Shown: positions 53,800-62,035, numbered from the stretch's first letter. The stretch is DNA of 64,000 nucleotides from Alphaproteobacteria bacterium AO1-B (GCA_001890945.1 MLAX01000006.1:1-64000); one strand, 5' to 3'. Notes: generated from the letters alone by a model not told the origin. Numbers and translations: made by a program.

Positions 53800-54010
53800 T
53801 GGTGAAATTCCCAATAGGAAGGTGCCTCTTTTGGATGTTTTTTGGCCACTCTGCAATCAGGAAGAGGTGTAAAATCTTCAAAATATCTGGAAAGTGTCAG
53901 CTACCGTTGGGGCATTATCAAATCAATGACATGTTGAGGAATGAATTTCCGGTTTTGTTAAGGGTAGGGGATTTAGGGATTCTCTGAAGGACAAGCAGAA
54001 AAGGCAATGC

Positions 54011-54787
54011 ATGGCCCTGGAATTGAGTTCGATGACAGCGCTGCGCTTCGCCCGGCGCGCGGTGGTTGCCGTTGCGGTCGTGAGCGGTCTTGCTTTTGCG
54101 GTGTCCGGTTCGGCACTGGCAACGCCGCGCATCGACATTGTCACCGAAGATTATCCGCCCTACGAAATGGCTGTTGAGCAAGACGGTCTGCGCGGGTTCG
54201 ATTATGAGGTCGCCACCGAAGCCTTCAGCCGCATGGGCTATGAAGCCAACATCCTGTTCCTGCCCTGGAAGCGGGCGTTGAACGAAGCGGAGACAGGCCG
54301 GGCGGCCGGTATACTGACTTGCGCCCATCATCCTGACCGGGAGCGGTTCATTCTCTTCTCGGACCCGATCAGTGTCTTCACCAACGGTTTTTTCGTAAGA
54401 AAAGCGCATGAGGGGCCGGACATTCAGACCGTTGAGGATGTGGTTGGTCAGCCTGTGGCGTCCATGGCGGGATATGAAAGCCTGGCGGTTTTGCAGAACC
54501 TGGGGGCCAAACCGATCGAAGCGCAAACGACCGAGCTTGGCCTCAAGATGCTGGCGGCCGGCCGGTTTGATTATCTGATGGGCGCGCGGGAACCGACGGA
54601 GTACATTATCCGCCGCGAGGAGATGAGCGGTCAGTTTGAATTCATCGCGCTGACCACCCGGGATTTCCACTTTTGTTTTTCAAAGAGTTATGAGGGCGTT
54701 GAGGATCTGATCGGCCCCTTCAATGAAGCCTTGGCAGAAATGCGCGCAGATGGCACCTATGATGCCATCCACGACAAGTACCGGTAG
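54011..54787 (+). CDS. Orphan periplasmic solute-binding protein (family 3)
   Basis: A 258-residue protein with a signal peptide ('VVAVAVVSGLAFAVSGSALA') and a full SBP_bac_3 domain: 'TEDYPPYEMAVEQDGLRGFD', FLPWKRALNEAETGRAAGIL, 'LKMLAAGRFDYLMGAREPTE' and the end 'DGTYDAIHDKYR'. It is the most canonical family member of the set. The YjbQ gene begins 53 bp downstream. Confidence 0.86.
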   Translation: MALELSSMTALRFARRAVVAVAVVSGLAFAVSGSALATPRIDIVTEDYPPYEMAVEQDGLRGFDYEVATEAFSRMGYEANILFLPWKRALNEAETGRAAGILTCAHHPDRERFILFSDPISVFTNGFFVRKAHEGPDIQTVEDVVGQPVASMAGYESLAVLQNLGAKPIEAQTTELGLKMLAAGRFDYLMGAREPTEYIIRREEMSGQFEFIALTTRDFHFCFSKSYEGVEDLIGPFNEALAEMRADGTYDAIHDKYR

Positions 54788-54840
54788 GGGGCGGGTCAAC
54801 CGTTCCGGCCACACCTCATTTGAAGACTTTGAAGGCTTCC

Positions 54841-55266
54841 ATGCAAACGCTGTTCTCCCTGAAAACCTCCGGCCAGGGGCTTTATGAGTTCACCCGGTCT
54901 GTCAGCAGCTGGCTTATGGAGGACGGCGCAGGCGACGGATTGCTGACCCTGTTCGTTCGGCACACGTCCTGCTCGCTCCTGATCCAGGAGAACGCTGATC
55001 CGGATGTGCAGGTGGATCTGAAAGCCTATTTCAGCCGTCTTGTACCGCCGGCGAGCGATCCTTCGATGCGCTATCTCACGCACACGCTGGAGGGCCCGGA
55101 CGACATGCCGGCGCATATCAAGGCCGCGGTTTTGCCCGTCAGCCTGTCGATCCCGGTCTCGGGCGGCGAAATGCTGCTTGGCACCTGGCAGGGGATATAT
55201 CTCTTTGAGCACCGCGACCGGCCGCACCAAAGACAAGTCGCGGCACATTTTCTGAGCGACCGGTAA
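54841..55266 (+). CDS. YjbQ (UPF0047) family protein
   Basis: A 141-residue protein of the YjbQ family, reported to have weak thiamine-phosphate synthase activity. Conserved: 'LFVRHTSCSLLIQENADPDV', 'THTLEGPDDMPAHIKAAVLP' and 'LLGTWQGIYLFEHRDRPHQR' with the three metal-binding His. The Met at 54841 was chosen over a TTG seven codons earlier. Physiological role unclear. Confidence 0.9.
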   Translation: MQTLFSLKTSGQGLYEFTRSVSSWLMEDGAGDGLLTLFVRHTSCSLLIQENADPDVQVDLKAYFSRLVPPASDPSMRYLTHTLEGPDDMPAHIKAAVLPVSLSIPVSGGEMLLGTWQGIYLFEHRDRPHQRQVAAHFLSDR

Positions 55267-55275
55267 CCGGGTGTC

Positions 55276-56028
55276 CTATGTCCGAAGCGCGGGCAGGCCA
55301 ACACCGGTGCTGTCGAAACCGCCGTCGGAGGCAATCACCTGACCGGTGACATAGCTCGCCTCGTCAGAGCACAAGAAGGCGATGACGGACGCGATTTCAG
55401 CCTCAGAGCCATAGCGGTTCAGCGGGATCGCATCGTGATAGGCATCGATGATCTCCTGTGTGTGCACGGCCATGGCGAGCTTCGTGCGGACCGGGCCTGG
55501 ACAGACGCAATTGGCGCGGATGCCGTATTCGCCGAGCTCGGCCGCCTGCTGCTTGGTCAGGTGAATGACCGCCGCCTTCGACGTACCGTAGGCCACCCGC
55601 AAGGTGGAGGCGCGGAGGCCGGAAATCGAGCCGATATTGACGATCGCCCCACGCGTTTTTTTCAGGTGCGGAACGGCGGCCTGCGAGACCATGAAGACCC
55701 CGTCCAGATTGGTCGCCATCACCGTGCGCCACAGGCTCAAATCCGCCTCTTCGATCGGCCCGAAATTGGCAACACCGGCATTGTTGATCACCGCGTCCAG
55801 ACGCCCGAAGTGTTCGATGACCTTGGTCATCATCTCATCGACGTCATCGGGGATAGAAACATCATAGATGAAGGCCGAGCCCGCGTTGATCCCGGCGGAC
55901 GCCGTTTTCAACTCCGCCCCGTCGCGGTCGACCATCGCCACCTTCCAGCCCTTTTCGATCAGGAGCTTCGTGGTCGCCAAACCAATCCCGCGCGCCGCGC
56001 CGGTCACAAGGGCAATCTTTTCAGTCAT
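55276..56028 (-). CDS. Short-chain dehydrogenase/reductase
   Basis: A 250-residue classical SDR: TGAARGIGLATTKLL (NAD(P) binding), NNAGVANFGP, catalytic Ser in NIGSISGLRAS, YGTSKAAVIHLTK, and 'DEASYVTGQVIASDGGFDST' at the C-terminus. An Asp-Arg after strand 2 (MVDRDGAEL) suggests NAD preference. Substrate unknown; 3-oxoacyl reductase and sugar dehydrogenase are both possible. Convergent to yjbQ. Confidence 0.82.
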   Translation of the reverse strand: MTEKIALVTGAARGIGLATTKLLIEKGWKVAMVDRDGAELKTASAGINAGSAFIYDVSIPDDVDEMMTKVIEHFGRLDAVINNAGVANFGPIEEADLSLWRTVMATNLDGVFMVSQAAVPHLKKTRGAIVNIGSISGLRASTLRVAYGTSKAAVIHLTKQQAAELGEYGIRANCVCPGPVRTKLAMAVHTQEIIDAYHDAIPLNRYGSEAEIASVIAFLCSDEASYVTGQVIASDGGFDSTGVGLPALRT

Positions 56029-56155
56029 TTGAGGGCTCTGAATTTAGGTGAGAGGTAAGGAAGCTCAACGCTAGCAGGCAGGGGCGACCCGGGCAATCGG
56101 GAGATCGCCAATCCATTTCATCAAAGGCCTAAAGAGAGAAATAGGAAAATATTCC

Positions 56156-56248
56156 TTGACACCGTAACGGTGATGTGGCATGGTTTTGTCATGATCCCAA
56201 AGTTGCGGATCGGTTGAGGCTTCCGGCGTTTGCGTGGAGGCCTTTTTT
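56156..56248 (+). ncRNA. Possible small RNA: promoter with palindrome, then terminator
   Basis: TTGACA at 56156-56161 overlaps a perfect palindrome CACCGT-A-ACGGTG (56160-56172). About 45 bp on is an AGGCTTCC / GGAGGCCT stem (56217-56224 and 56236-56243, one G-T pair) followed by six T. No open frame of note lies between, so a transcript of roughly 60-70 nt is possible. A palindrome inside the promoter spacer recalls MerR-type operators. The -10 element is not clear. Confidence 0.4.
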
Positions 56249-56495
56249 GTTGGGCGCATCGGCCGAATGTGCTGATGGGGCCAAACGAGCGGAGAGGGTC
56301 AGAGGATGGCAGATTATCCAAGTCCCGCTGCCGCAAGGCCGGTTTCAGTCCTATGGGCCGCAGTATCTCACAGGCGCGCCGGGCGTGGATAAGTTCTTGA
56401 GAGCGGCCCCGCTCGCTGCCGTACCGGCCCCCGAACTGAAATCCATGCCGGGACCTATGTCGGGACATGACCAGGGATCAGAGCATTGACGAGGG

Positions 56496-56514
56496 CCCCG
56501 GATCAGGTCCGGGG
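56496..56514. repeat. Copy of the dispersed palindromic repeat
   Basis: CCCCGGA-TCAGG-TCCGGGG hairpin. The core CCGGATCAGGTCCGGGG is also present near 16383 and 62038. Confidence 0.6.
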
Positions 56515-56574
56515 CGGCGATAGTGATCGCAGCGAGACGGGTGCCCAGACAGCAAACCGATCTGTGTCTATATC

Positions 56575-56602
56575 AACCGGCAGCCGCCGGTATTTTTGTG
56601 CC
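56575..56602 (+). repeat. Terminator-like direct repeat, copy 1
   Basis: ACCGGC/GCCGGT hairpin plus T-rich tail; 26 of 28 bases match the copy at 57181-57208. The two copies flank the secreted-protein gene 56622-57065. This copy has one A inside its T-run. Confidence 0.6.
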
Positions 56603-56621
56603 TTCGGAAAACCCGATTGGA

Positions 56622-57065
56622 TCAGCTCATGGATACGCAGACCTTGATGATGCCTTTGTTGTCCCAAAGGGCAACGTCCTTGTCGTTGATCCGGAACGCA
56701 TATGTGCCGGCAGGATCCCTCGTGTTGAGCGCAAGGGCTGCAAACTCTGCGAAAGGGACGATCCGCCCGGCCTGGTCGCGCACCAGCATTTCGCCAAAGG
56801 CGTAAGATTGATCGAACTTGTAGCCGTAAAGCGGACCGAGCGCGGCAGCGTCCTTGCCGGAGTAACCGCGCGGGCCGACGGGTTTGTAGAGCCCGTTGAT
56901 GACCGTCCATGAGCCGGAATAGGCAACCTTGCGGATTTTGCCGTTTGGCAGGTTAAGCGACTGCCAGCCTTTTTTGGAATTGACCGACGCACAATAATCG
57001 GCTGCCAGGGTCGGTGGAGCGCCAAGCAGGACGAGCGGCAAAAGAACAAGGACAGCGCGTAGCAT
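56622..57065 (-). CDS. Secreted hypothetical protein
   Basis: A 147-residue protein with a clear signal peptide (LRAVLVLLPLVLLGAPPTLA). The mature part has two Cys (one near the start in 'ADYCASVNSKKGWQSL', one at the end, 'IIKVCVSMS'), likely joined. 'GYSGKDAAALGPLYGYKFDQ' and 'GTYAFRINDKDVALWDNKG' are regular beta-rich sequence with no family I can name. It sits between two terminator-like direct repeats, next to the GTA cluster, on the opposite strand. Confidence 0.65.
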   Translation of the reverse strand: MLRAVLVLLPLVLLGAPPTLAADYCASVNSKKGWQSLNLPNGKIRKVAYSGSWTVINGLYKPVGPRGYSGKDAAALGPLYGYKFDQSYAFGEMLVRDQAGRIVPFAEFAALALNTRDPAGTYAFRINDKDVALWDNKGIIKVCVSMS

Positions 57066-57180
57066 CAGGATATGGTTCCGTTAGGGCATGCAATTTCACA
57101 ATGGCCGAGGCCCGAGGCAATCGCAAGGGTCGGCTATTGGCTGCCGTGACGACGATCAATGGAGTTTGTCAGCAGTCTGG

Positions 57181-57208
57181 AACCGGCATCCGCCGGTTTT
57201 TTTGTGCC
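57181..57208 (+). terminator. Terminator-like direct repeat, copy 2, upstream of GTA g1
   Basis: ACCGGC-ATCC-GCCGGT stem followed by seven T, on the plus strand, 15 bp ahead of the g1 start. No plus-strand gene precedes it, so it would end an unannotated short transcript or insulate the GTA genes from readthrough. Confidence 0.65.
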
Positions 57209-57222
57209 TGGAGGAAACCGGA

Positions 57223-57807
57223 GTGAACGAATGCGGGGGATCGAACGTGAAGGCGCGGTTCTCGGGGCAAGGCCTCGCCGACACGCTGAAGCGCGAGAAA
57301 GCTCTGAACCGGAAACGGCACAAGAAGTCGAAGCAGCAGGTGCGCACCGTCTCGGCGGTCTCCGACGAAGGCGGCGGACCCTCAGAATCCGAAGGGTTTG
57401 AAAAGCTACGCTCCCCCGATCCCGGATCTCCACGCTCTTCCGTCCGGGTCGACACAGCAGATGGGGCGGTGGCGGACGGAGATGTAGGGCCGCAGAAAAC
57501 GCCGGAAAGCCCGCAGGACATGGCTGCCCGGCTCTACCGGGCGTTTGCCGGGCAGATGGACCAGCTGGAAGCGCGGCTCGATGATCTGTTTGACGAGGCG
57601 GGTGCGGGGCCGCCAACCGGCGGGATTCAGGAAATCGACAAGACGGTGAAGACCCTGGCGAGCCTTGCCAAGACCTTGACCGCCCTGATGGACCTGAAAA
57701 CGGATGTGAAACCGGACGGGGAGGGCGACAACCTTGACGACCGGGAGGAGTTGCGCGCGGCACTTGCGCGCCGTCTTGAGCGATTGTGCGAGGCTGGGGC
57801 GGATTGA
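57223..57807 (+). CDS. GTA g1-like protein (small terminase position)
   Basis: A 194-residue protein with GTG start after GAGG; a second GTG at 57247 after GGGGA is possible. It is basic at the N-terminus (TLKREKALNRKRHKKSKQQV), disordered in the middle, and helical at the C-terminus ('MAARLYRAFAGQMDQLEARL', 'IDKTVKTLASLAKTLTALMD'). It immediately precedes and overlaps the large terminase, the place of orf g1 in Rhodobacter-type gene transfer agents, where it serves as the small terminase. The assignment is mainly positional plus the helical C-terminus. Confidence 0.7.
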   Translation: MNECGGSNVKARFSGQGLADTLKREKALNRKRHKKSKQQVRTVSAVSDEGGGPSESEGFEKLRSPDPGSPRSSVRVDTADGAVADGDVGPQKTPESPQDMAARLYRAFAGQMDQLEARLDDLFDEAGAGPPTGGIQEIDKTVKTLASLAKTLTALMDLKTDVKPDGEGDNLDDREELRAALARRLERLCEAGAD

Positions 57808-59095
57808 GGCGGTCCTCTCTGCGCTTTCGGCGGATGATCTGAAATTCCTGACCTACGACTGGCCGGTCTTTGCGCATTCCCACCAGCTGCCGCCGGAAAC
57901 GGACTGGGCGGTCTGGCTGCTGATGGGCGGGCGCGGGGCCGGAAAGACAAGGGGCGGAGCTGAATGGATCCGGGCGCGGGCGCTGGGGCACGGCTGGTGC
58001 GAACCGGGCTTTGCCGGGCGGATCGCGCTGGTTGGCGAAACCTATGCGGATGTCCGAGAGGTGATGGTGGAAGGGGTCTCCGGACTTCTGGCCGTGCATC
58101 CAGCCGGGGAACGGCCGCAATGGACGCCAAGCCGCCGCCGTCTGGAGTGGCCGAACGGCGCGGTGGCGCAGACCTTTTCCGCCGAAGACCCGGAGGCCTT
58201 GAGGGGACCGCAATTCGACATCGCCTGGTGCGATGAACTTGCCAAATGGACCTATGCCGAGGAGACCTTCGACATGTTGCAGTTCGGGCTGAGGCTGGGC
58301 CGCAAACCCCGCCAGTTGATCACGACAACGCCGCGGCCGGTGCCGCTTTTAAAACGCCTGATGAAACAGGCGGGGACCGCCATCACCCATGCCCCGACCA
58401 AGGCCAATGCGCTGTTTCTGGCGCCAGGCTTTCTGGAGGCGGTGGTCGGCCGGTATGGCGGCACGCGCCTTGGCCGGCAGGAGTTGGATGGCGAGCTGAT
58501 CGACGACCGGCCGGACGCACTCTGGTCGCGGGATGGATTGGAGGCCGCAAGGGTCGCAGCAGCACCGGAGGGTCTGACGCGCATCGTCATTGCGATCGAT
58601 CCGCCGGTGACGGCAACGGCCAAGTCGGACGCTTGCGGCATTGTCGCCGCGGGGCTCGGCAGTGACGGCAAGGCTTATGTTCTGGCCGACCGCAGCCGCC
58701 GTCCGGCCAAACCCGCCGACTGGGCAGAAGCCGCCATTGGCCTCTGGCACGGATTGAAGGCCGATTGCCTGATCGCCGAGGTCAATCAGGGCGGCGACAT
58801 GGTCGCGCAAGTGATTGCGAGTGCCGATCCATCGGTGCCGGTGAAACAAGTGCGGGCCAGTCGGGCCAAGTTCTCAAGGGCCGAGCCGGTCGCCATGCTC
58901 TATGATCAAGGCAAGGTGCACCATGCAGGCACGTTTCCTGAGCTCGAAGACGAGATGGCCGACTTCGGTCCCGGTGGGCTGTCCAGCAGGCGCTCCCCCG
59001 ATCGGTTGGACGCCCTCGTCTGGGCGGTGTCGGACCTGATGCTGGGCCCGAAGGCAGTACCAAAAGTGCGCGGGTTATTTTGGAATGCTCATTAA
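57734..59095 (+). CDS. GTA large terminase (g2)
   Basis: A 453-residue ATPase/nuclease that drives headful DNA packaging. Walker A MGGRGAGKTRGGAEW near residue 60, Walker B-like 'FDIAWCDELAKWTYAEETFD', motif 'LITTTPRPVPLLKRL', and a RNase-H-type nuclease with 'IVIAIDPPVTATAKSDACGI' and 'SRRSPDRLDALVWAVSDLML'. All key residues appear intact. TTG start inside g1 (74-bp overlap), with shorter in-frame starts possible. Its 3' end overlaps a minus-strand gene by 21 bp, marking the start of an insertion before the portal gene. Confidence 0.9.
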   Translation: MTTGRSCARHLRAVLSDCARLGRIEAVLSALSADDLKFLTYDWPVFAHSHQLPPETDWAVWLLMGGRGAGKTRGGAEWIRARALGHGWCEPGFAGRIALVGETYADVREVMVEGVSGLLAVHPAGERPQWTPSRRRLEWPNGAVAQTFSAEDPEALRGPQFDIAWCDELAKWTYAEETFDMLQFGLRLGRKPRQLITTTPRPVPLLKRLMKQAGTAITHAPTKANALFLAPGFLEAVVGRYGGTRLGRQELDGELIDDRPDALWSRDGLEAARVAAAPEGLTRIVIAIDPPVTATAKSDACGIVAAGLGSDGKAYVLADRSRRPAKPADWAEAAIGLWHGLKADCLIAEVNQGGDMVAQVIASADPSVPVKQVRASRAKFSRAEPVAMLYDQGKVHHAGTFPELEDEMADFGPGGLSSRRSPDRLDALVWAVSDLMLGPKAVPKVRGLFWNAH

Positions 59096-59326
59096 GGTAA
59101 TGACGATGCTCGTAAATACAGCTAGTGCAAAACAAAAAAAGCTAAGAAAAAATGCAAGAATTCGCCGTCCCTTTGATGCATAAATTGTATACATCAGAAA
59201 AATAAACTGGAGAATCAAGAAGGATATAGGTTGGTGGAGATGAGTTATTCTAATACTCGTGAAGACTATGATTGTGAATAGTGTCAAACTTGCACATATC
59301 GAGTATAGAACTAATCCGATTCCCAT
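59075..59326 (-). CDS. Small AT-rich multi-pass membrane protein
   Basis: An 83-residue protein, almost entirely hydrophobic, with three to four helices (LVLYSICASLTLFTIIVF, PISFLILQFIFLMYTIYA, LAFFLSFFCFALAVFTSIVI). The ATG has a TGGAG site nine bases upstream and lies four bases after the stop of the GNAT gene, so the two are coupled. It is far richer in A+T than anything around it, and its end runs 21 bp into the terminase gene antisense. Probably imported DNA; function unknown. Confidence 0.55.
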   Translation of the reverse strand: MGIGLVLYSICASLTLFTIIVFTSIRITHLHQPISFLILQFIFLMYTIYASKGRRILAFFLSFFCFALAVFTSIVITLMSIPK

Positions 59327-59330
59327 ATAT

Positions 59331-59912
59331 TCATACTCCACTTTTGGAAGCAAAATCACCTGAAGTGGCTCTACAGTTTTTCTTTTTACAGACTGTTCCT
59401 GCGCCGAAGATGATGTTCGGGGCGGATTGGTCTTCGAAGTGGAAGATAAACCGGCCTTCGCGCTCAAGGCCAAGCGCATCGTAGAATTTGAGCGCTGACT
59501 GATTGTGCTCAAAAACGGTGAGGAATATCCGTTCATGCCCGTGGGCGCTGAGGGTCTCCTTGGATCTATGGAACAGGGCCGCGCCGATGCCCTGCCGTTT
59601 GTGGTGGCGGCGGACATAGAGCGTTTCGAGTTCCGCCGTGCCCCTGGCACCAGGCGGGATCTCTGGGGAGAGCGACAGCTTGGCGTAGGCGAGAAGAAAG
59701 CCGCTGTGTTCGCAGACCAGAATGATCCGGTCGGGGCTTTCGAGTTCCTGAGCGAGAGCCTCGGCGGAATAGGCGCTCAAGACATGATCCGCAAACGGCC
59801 TGGTGATGCCACTGGGCGCATAAGTATCGAGCCAGACTTCGATCGAAAGGGCAGAGAGGGCTGCAAGGTCAGCAGCTGTAGCGAGTCGGATGGAACGGGA
59901 TAAATCAGACAG
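59331..59912 (-). CDS. GNAT acetyltransferase without a clear start codon
   Basis: GNAT sequence is readable over ~193 codons: IRLATAADLAALSALSIEVW near the start, 'ELETLYVRRHHKRQGIGAAL' (beta-4 and acetyl-CoA loop) and 'LTVFEHNQSALKFYDALGLE'. The frame has no ATG or GTG at the expected N-terminus; a CTG at 59910-59912 is the best-placed start, and the first TTG (59780) would cut off 44 conserved residues. The C-terminus runs on past 'EDQSAPNIIFGA' into AT-rich sequence. Possibly a decaying or recently recombined gene. Lies inside the GTA cluster on the opposite strand. Confidence 0.65.
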   Translation of the reverse strand: MSDLSRSIRLATAADLAALSALSIEVWLDTYAPSGITRPFADHVLSAYSAEALAQELESPDRIILVCEHSGFLLAYAKLSLSPEIPPGARGTAELETLYVRRHHKRQGIGAALFHRSKETLSAHGHERIFLTVFEHNQSALKFYDALGLEREGRFIFHFEDQSAPNIIFGAGTVCKKKNCRATSGDFASKSGV

Positions 59913-59985
59913 CGGGAAATCTCGGAAAATCAGGTGAGGGTCAAAACGGCTACTTGAATAGTGGCATGCACTTTGATCTGCAACC

Positions 59986-60423
59986 TCACTTGCCGAGCAG
60001 CGTCAGGCAATAGCGTTCCAGGTTGGTCAGATGCATGGTCCAACCGGCCGCGTGGGCGTCGCGCAAGGAACCGGACGCGTTTTCGGCAAGATCATGCCAG
60101 CCGCTGTGGATGAGGGTGAGACGCACACCGTTGCGCTCAGCGAGGATCGACAGTGTCAGGAGCGTTGTCCCTGTCCAGTCCTCATCGGCCCAGGTCCAGG
60201 CTAGGGTTTTGGGTGGATCGAACGTGACAATGGTGCCGGAGGTGATCGTCTGGTGGCCTTCGTTGGTCCAGACTTCGCGGAACGCACCGCCCGCACGTGG
60301 CTCCAAAGAGATGTGAGGTCCGAACCAGGCGGACAGATGCCGGGCCTCGGTCCAGAGTGACCAGAGAACAGCGGGGGCGACCGGAAAACCGCGTTCGATC
60401 TGAATCACGTTCTGATTGGTCAT
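59986..60423 (-). CDS. SRPBCC/AHSA1-family protein
   Basis: A 145-residue START-like protein: 'FPVAPAVLWSLWTEARHLSA', 'WFGPHISLEPRAGGAFREVW', 'FDPPKTLAWTWADEDWTGTT' and 'GWTMHLTNLERYCLTLLGK'. These fit the AHSA1-like group that binds hydrophobic ligands or assists chaperones. Start at the second Met (60423). It is a cellular-type gene lying between GTA g2 and g3 on the opposite strand. Confidence 0.85.
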   Translation of the reverse strand: MTNQNVIQIERGFPVAPAVLWSLWTEARHLSAWFGPHISLEPRAGGAFREVWTNEGHQTITSGTIVTFDPPKTLAWTWADEDWTGTTLLTLSILAERNGVRLTLIHSGWHDLAENASGSLRDAHAAGWTMHLTNLERYCLTLLGK

Positions 60424-60571
60424 CTCACGCCCTGCCTCCTGGAGGCGCAAAGAATAGCAGCTTTGCCGCCCGTGCGAAGCGGCGCGTTTGAATCAGTTTT
60501 CCAAGTCTCTGAATCGGTTTCTCAAAGCCTTGACTCAGCGCTTTAACGGGCGCGGAAAGGATCGTTATTTC

Positions 60572-61765
60572 ATGCGCTTAAGAAAGGCACTTGAATCAAT
60601 CTGGGGTGCAGATACCGCAGCGGCACTTGAGGAAAAAGCCTCCCGTACCGGGCCTCTGCTTGCGATCCAGGGGACGGCACAGCCGGTCTGGAGCCCGCGC
60701 GATTATGCGGCTCTGGCGCGGGAGGGTTTTGCGAAAAACCCCGTGGTGCACCGCGCTGTCCGGCTGTTGTCGGAGACGGCGGCCGCTGTTCCTCTGTTGC
60801 TCTTTGAAGGGGATAAGGAGCTGTCGGAGCATCCGTTGCTGGCACTGCTCGCCCGGCCGAATGCCCATGAAACCGGCGCTGATTTTCTCGAGGCGCTCTA
60901 CGGCTATCTGCTGGTCTCCGGCAATACCTATCTGGAGCAGGTGCCGGTCGATGGTGTCCCGCGCGAACTTTATGCGCTCCGGCCGGACCGGGTGAAGGTG
61001 GTGCCGGGATCCCATGGCTGGCCGGAGGCCTTCGATTACACCGCCGCGGGCCGCACCGTGCGCCTGGCTGCAGAAGCGGACAACGGAGAGGAGGCAGCCC
61101 CGGTCCGGCATCTGAAGCTGTTCCATCCGCTCAACGATCACTACGGGTTTGCGCCAGTTGAAGCTGCGCAGATGGCGCTCGACATTCACAATGCGGCAGC
61201 AAGTTGGAACAAGGCGCTGCTCGACAATGCCGCCCGGCCTTCCGGCGCGCTAATCTATGGGGCGGGCGATGCCCTCAACCTGACAAGCGATCAGTTCGAC
61301 CGCCTCAAGGCCGAGCTGAAAGACGGCTATCAAGGCGCGCGTAACGCCGGCCGGCCCCTGCTGCTGGAAGGCGGGCTCGACTGGAAGCCGATGGGGCTCA
61401 CCCCGAAGGACATGGATTTCATCGAGGCGAAGAACCAGGCCGCCCGGGAAATCGCGCTCGCCTTTGGGGTGCCGCCTATGCTGCTCGGCATTCCGGGTGA
61501 CAACACTTACGCCAATTATCAGGAAGCGGGCCGGGCGCTCTGGCGCGGGGCGGTCTTGCCGCTGGTGCGGCGGACGGCGGGCCATCTTGCCAGTTGGCTG
61601 GGACCAGCTTTTGGCGATGGTTTGCGCCTGGAGCCGGATCTCGATGCGATCGAGGCCCTGTCGTCGGAGCGGGAGGCCTTGTGGCGGCGCGTCGGTGCGG
61701 CCGCTTTCTTGTCGGACGACGAAAAACGCCAGGCCGTCGGCTACGGCGCGCGAGCCGGCACATAA
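60572..61765 (+). CDS. GTA portal protein (g3)
   Basis: A 397-residue HK97-type portal protein, the length known for GTA g3. 'KNPVVHRAVRLLSETAAAVP', 'LYGYLLVSGNTYLEQVPVDG', 'LFHPLNDHYGFAPVEAAQMA' and 'AFGVPPMLLGIPGDNTYANY' are family landmarks. It forms the ring through which DNA enters the capsid. The start at 60572 (GGAAAGGA site) was preferred over a TTG at 60488. Cotranscribed with g3.5. Confidence 0.9.
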   Translation: MRLRKALESIWGADTAAALEEKASRTGPLLAIQGTAQPVWSPRDYAALAREGFAKNPVVHRAVRLLSETAAAVPLLLFEGDKELSEHPLLALLARPNAHETGADFLEALYGYLLVSGNTYLEQVPVDGVPRELYALRPDRVKVVPGSHGWPEAFDYTAAGRTVRLAAEADNGEEAAPVRHLKLFHPLNDHYGFAPVEAAQMALDIHNAAASWNKALLDNAARPSGALIYGAGDALNLTSDQFDRLKAELKDGYQGARNAGRPLLLEGGLDWKPMGLTPKDMDFIEAKNQAAREIALAFGVPPMLLGIPGDNTYANYQEAGRALWRGAVLPLVRRTAGHLASWLGPAFGDGLRLEPDLDAIEALSSEREALWRRVGAAAFLSDDEKRQAVGYGARAGT

Positions 61766-61778
61766 GGGGAGGCTCAGG

Positions 61779-61976
61779 ATGATTGAAGATTTGACCGCTC
61801 ACGTCATGGCGCGCGGGGATTTGGCCCATCTCGCGCTGTTTTTGTGGGCTGCGACGGCCACATTGATCGGCCTCGTGCTCGTCCGCGAGCTTGCCCTATC
61901 CAATCAGCGCTTTTCCGACTTCGTCAGCGAGGTCGCCCGGCTGAACCGTTATCTGGCCGAGCTCGGAACGCTTTAA
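61779..61976 (+). CDS. GTA g3.5-like small membrane protein
   Basis: A 65-residue protein with one membrane helix (LALFLWAATATLIGLVLV) and a short helical tail. The ATG follows GGGGAGG and lies 13 bp after the portal stop. Size, helix and place between portal and protease match orf g3.5 of GTA clusters. Confidence 0.75.
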   Translation: MIEDLTAHVMARGDLAHLALFLWAATATLIGLVLVRELALSNQRFSDFVSEVARLNRYLAELGTL

Positions 61977-62035
61977 ACCCAAGGGTTTCGACTGCCGCCG
62001 TCCCGGTCCTGAGCTGGGACCAAGCGCTAACCAGC

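Larger units (their letters stand above)
56029..56621. other. 593-bp gap with promoter, terminator and repeats
   Basis: No protein gene is accepted here. From left to right it holds a promoter-like TTGACA with a palindrome (56156-56172), a rho-independent terminator (56217-56248), a dispersed palindrome (56496-56514) and a terminator-like direct repeat (56575-56602). These are listed separately. Confidence 0.5.

Noticed and set aside
56175..56489. 104-codon plus-strand frame in the gap before the GTA
   Set aside because: No ribosome-binding site, overlaps the terminator and a repeat, and has no protein-like pattern.
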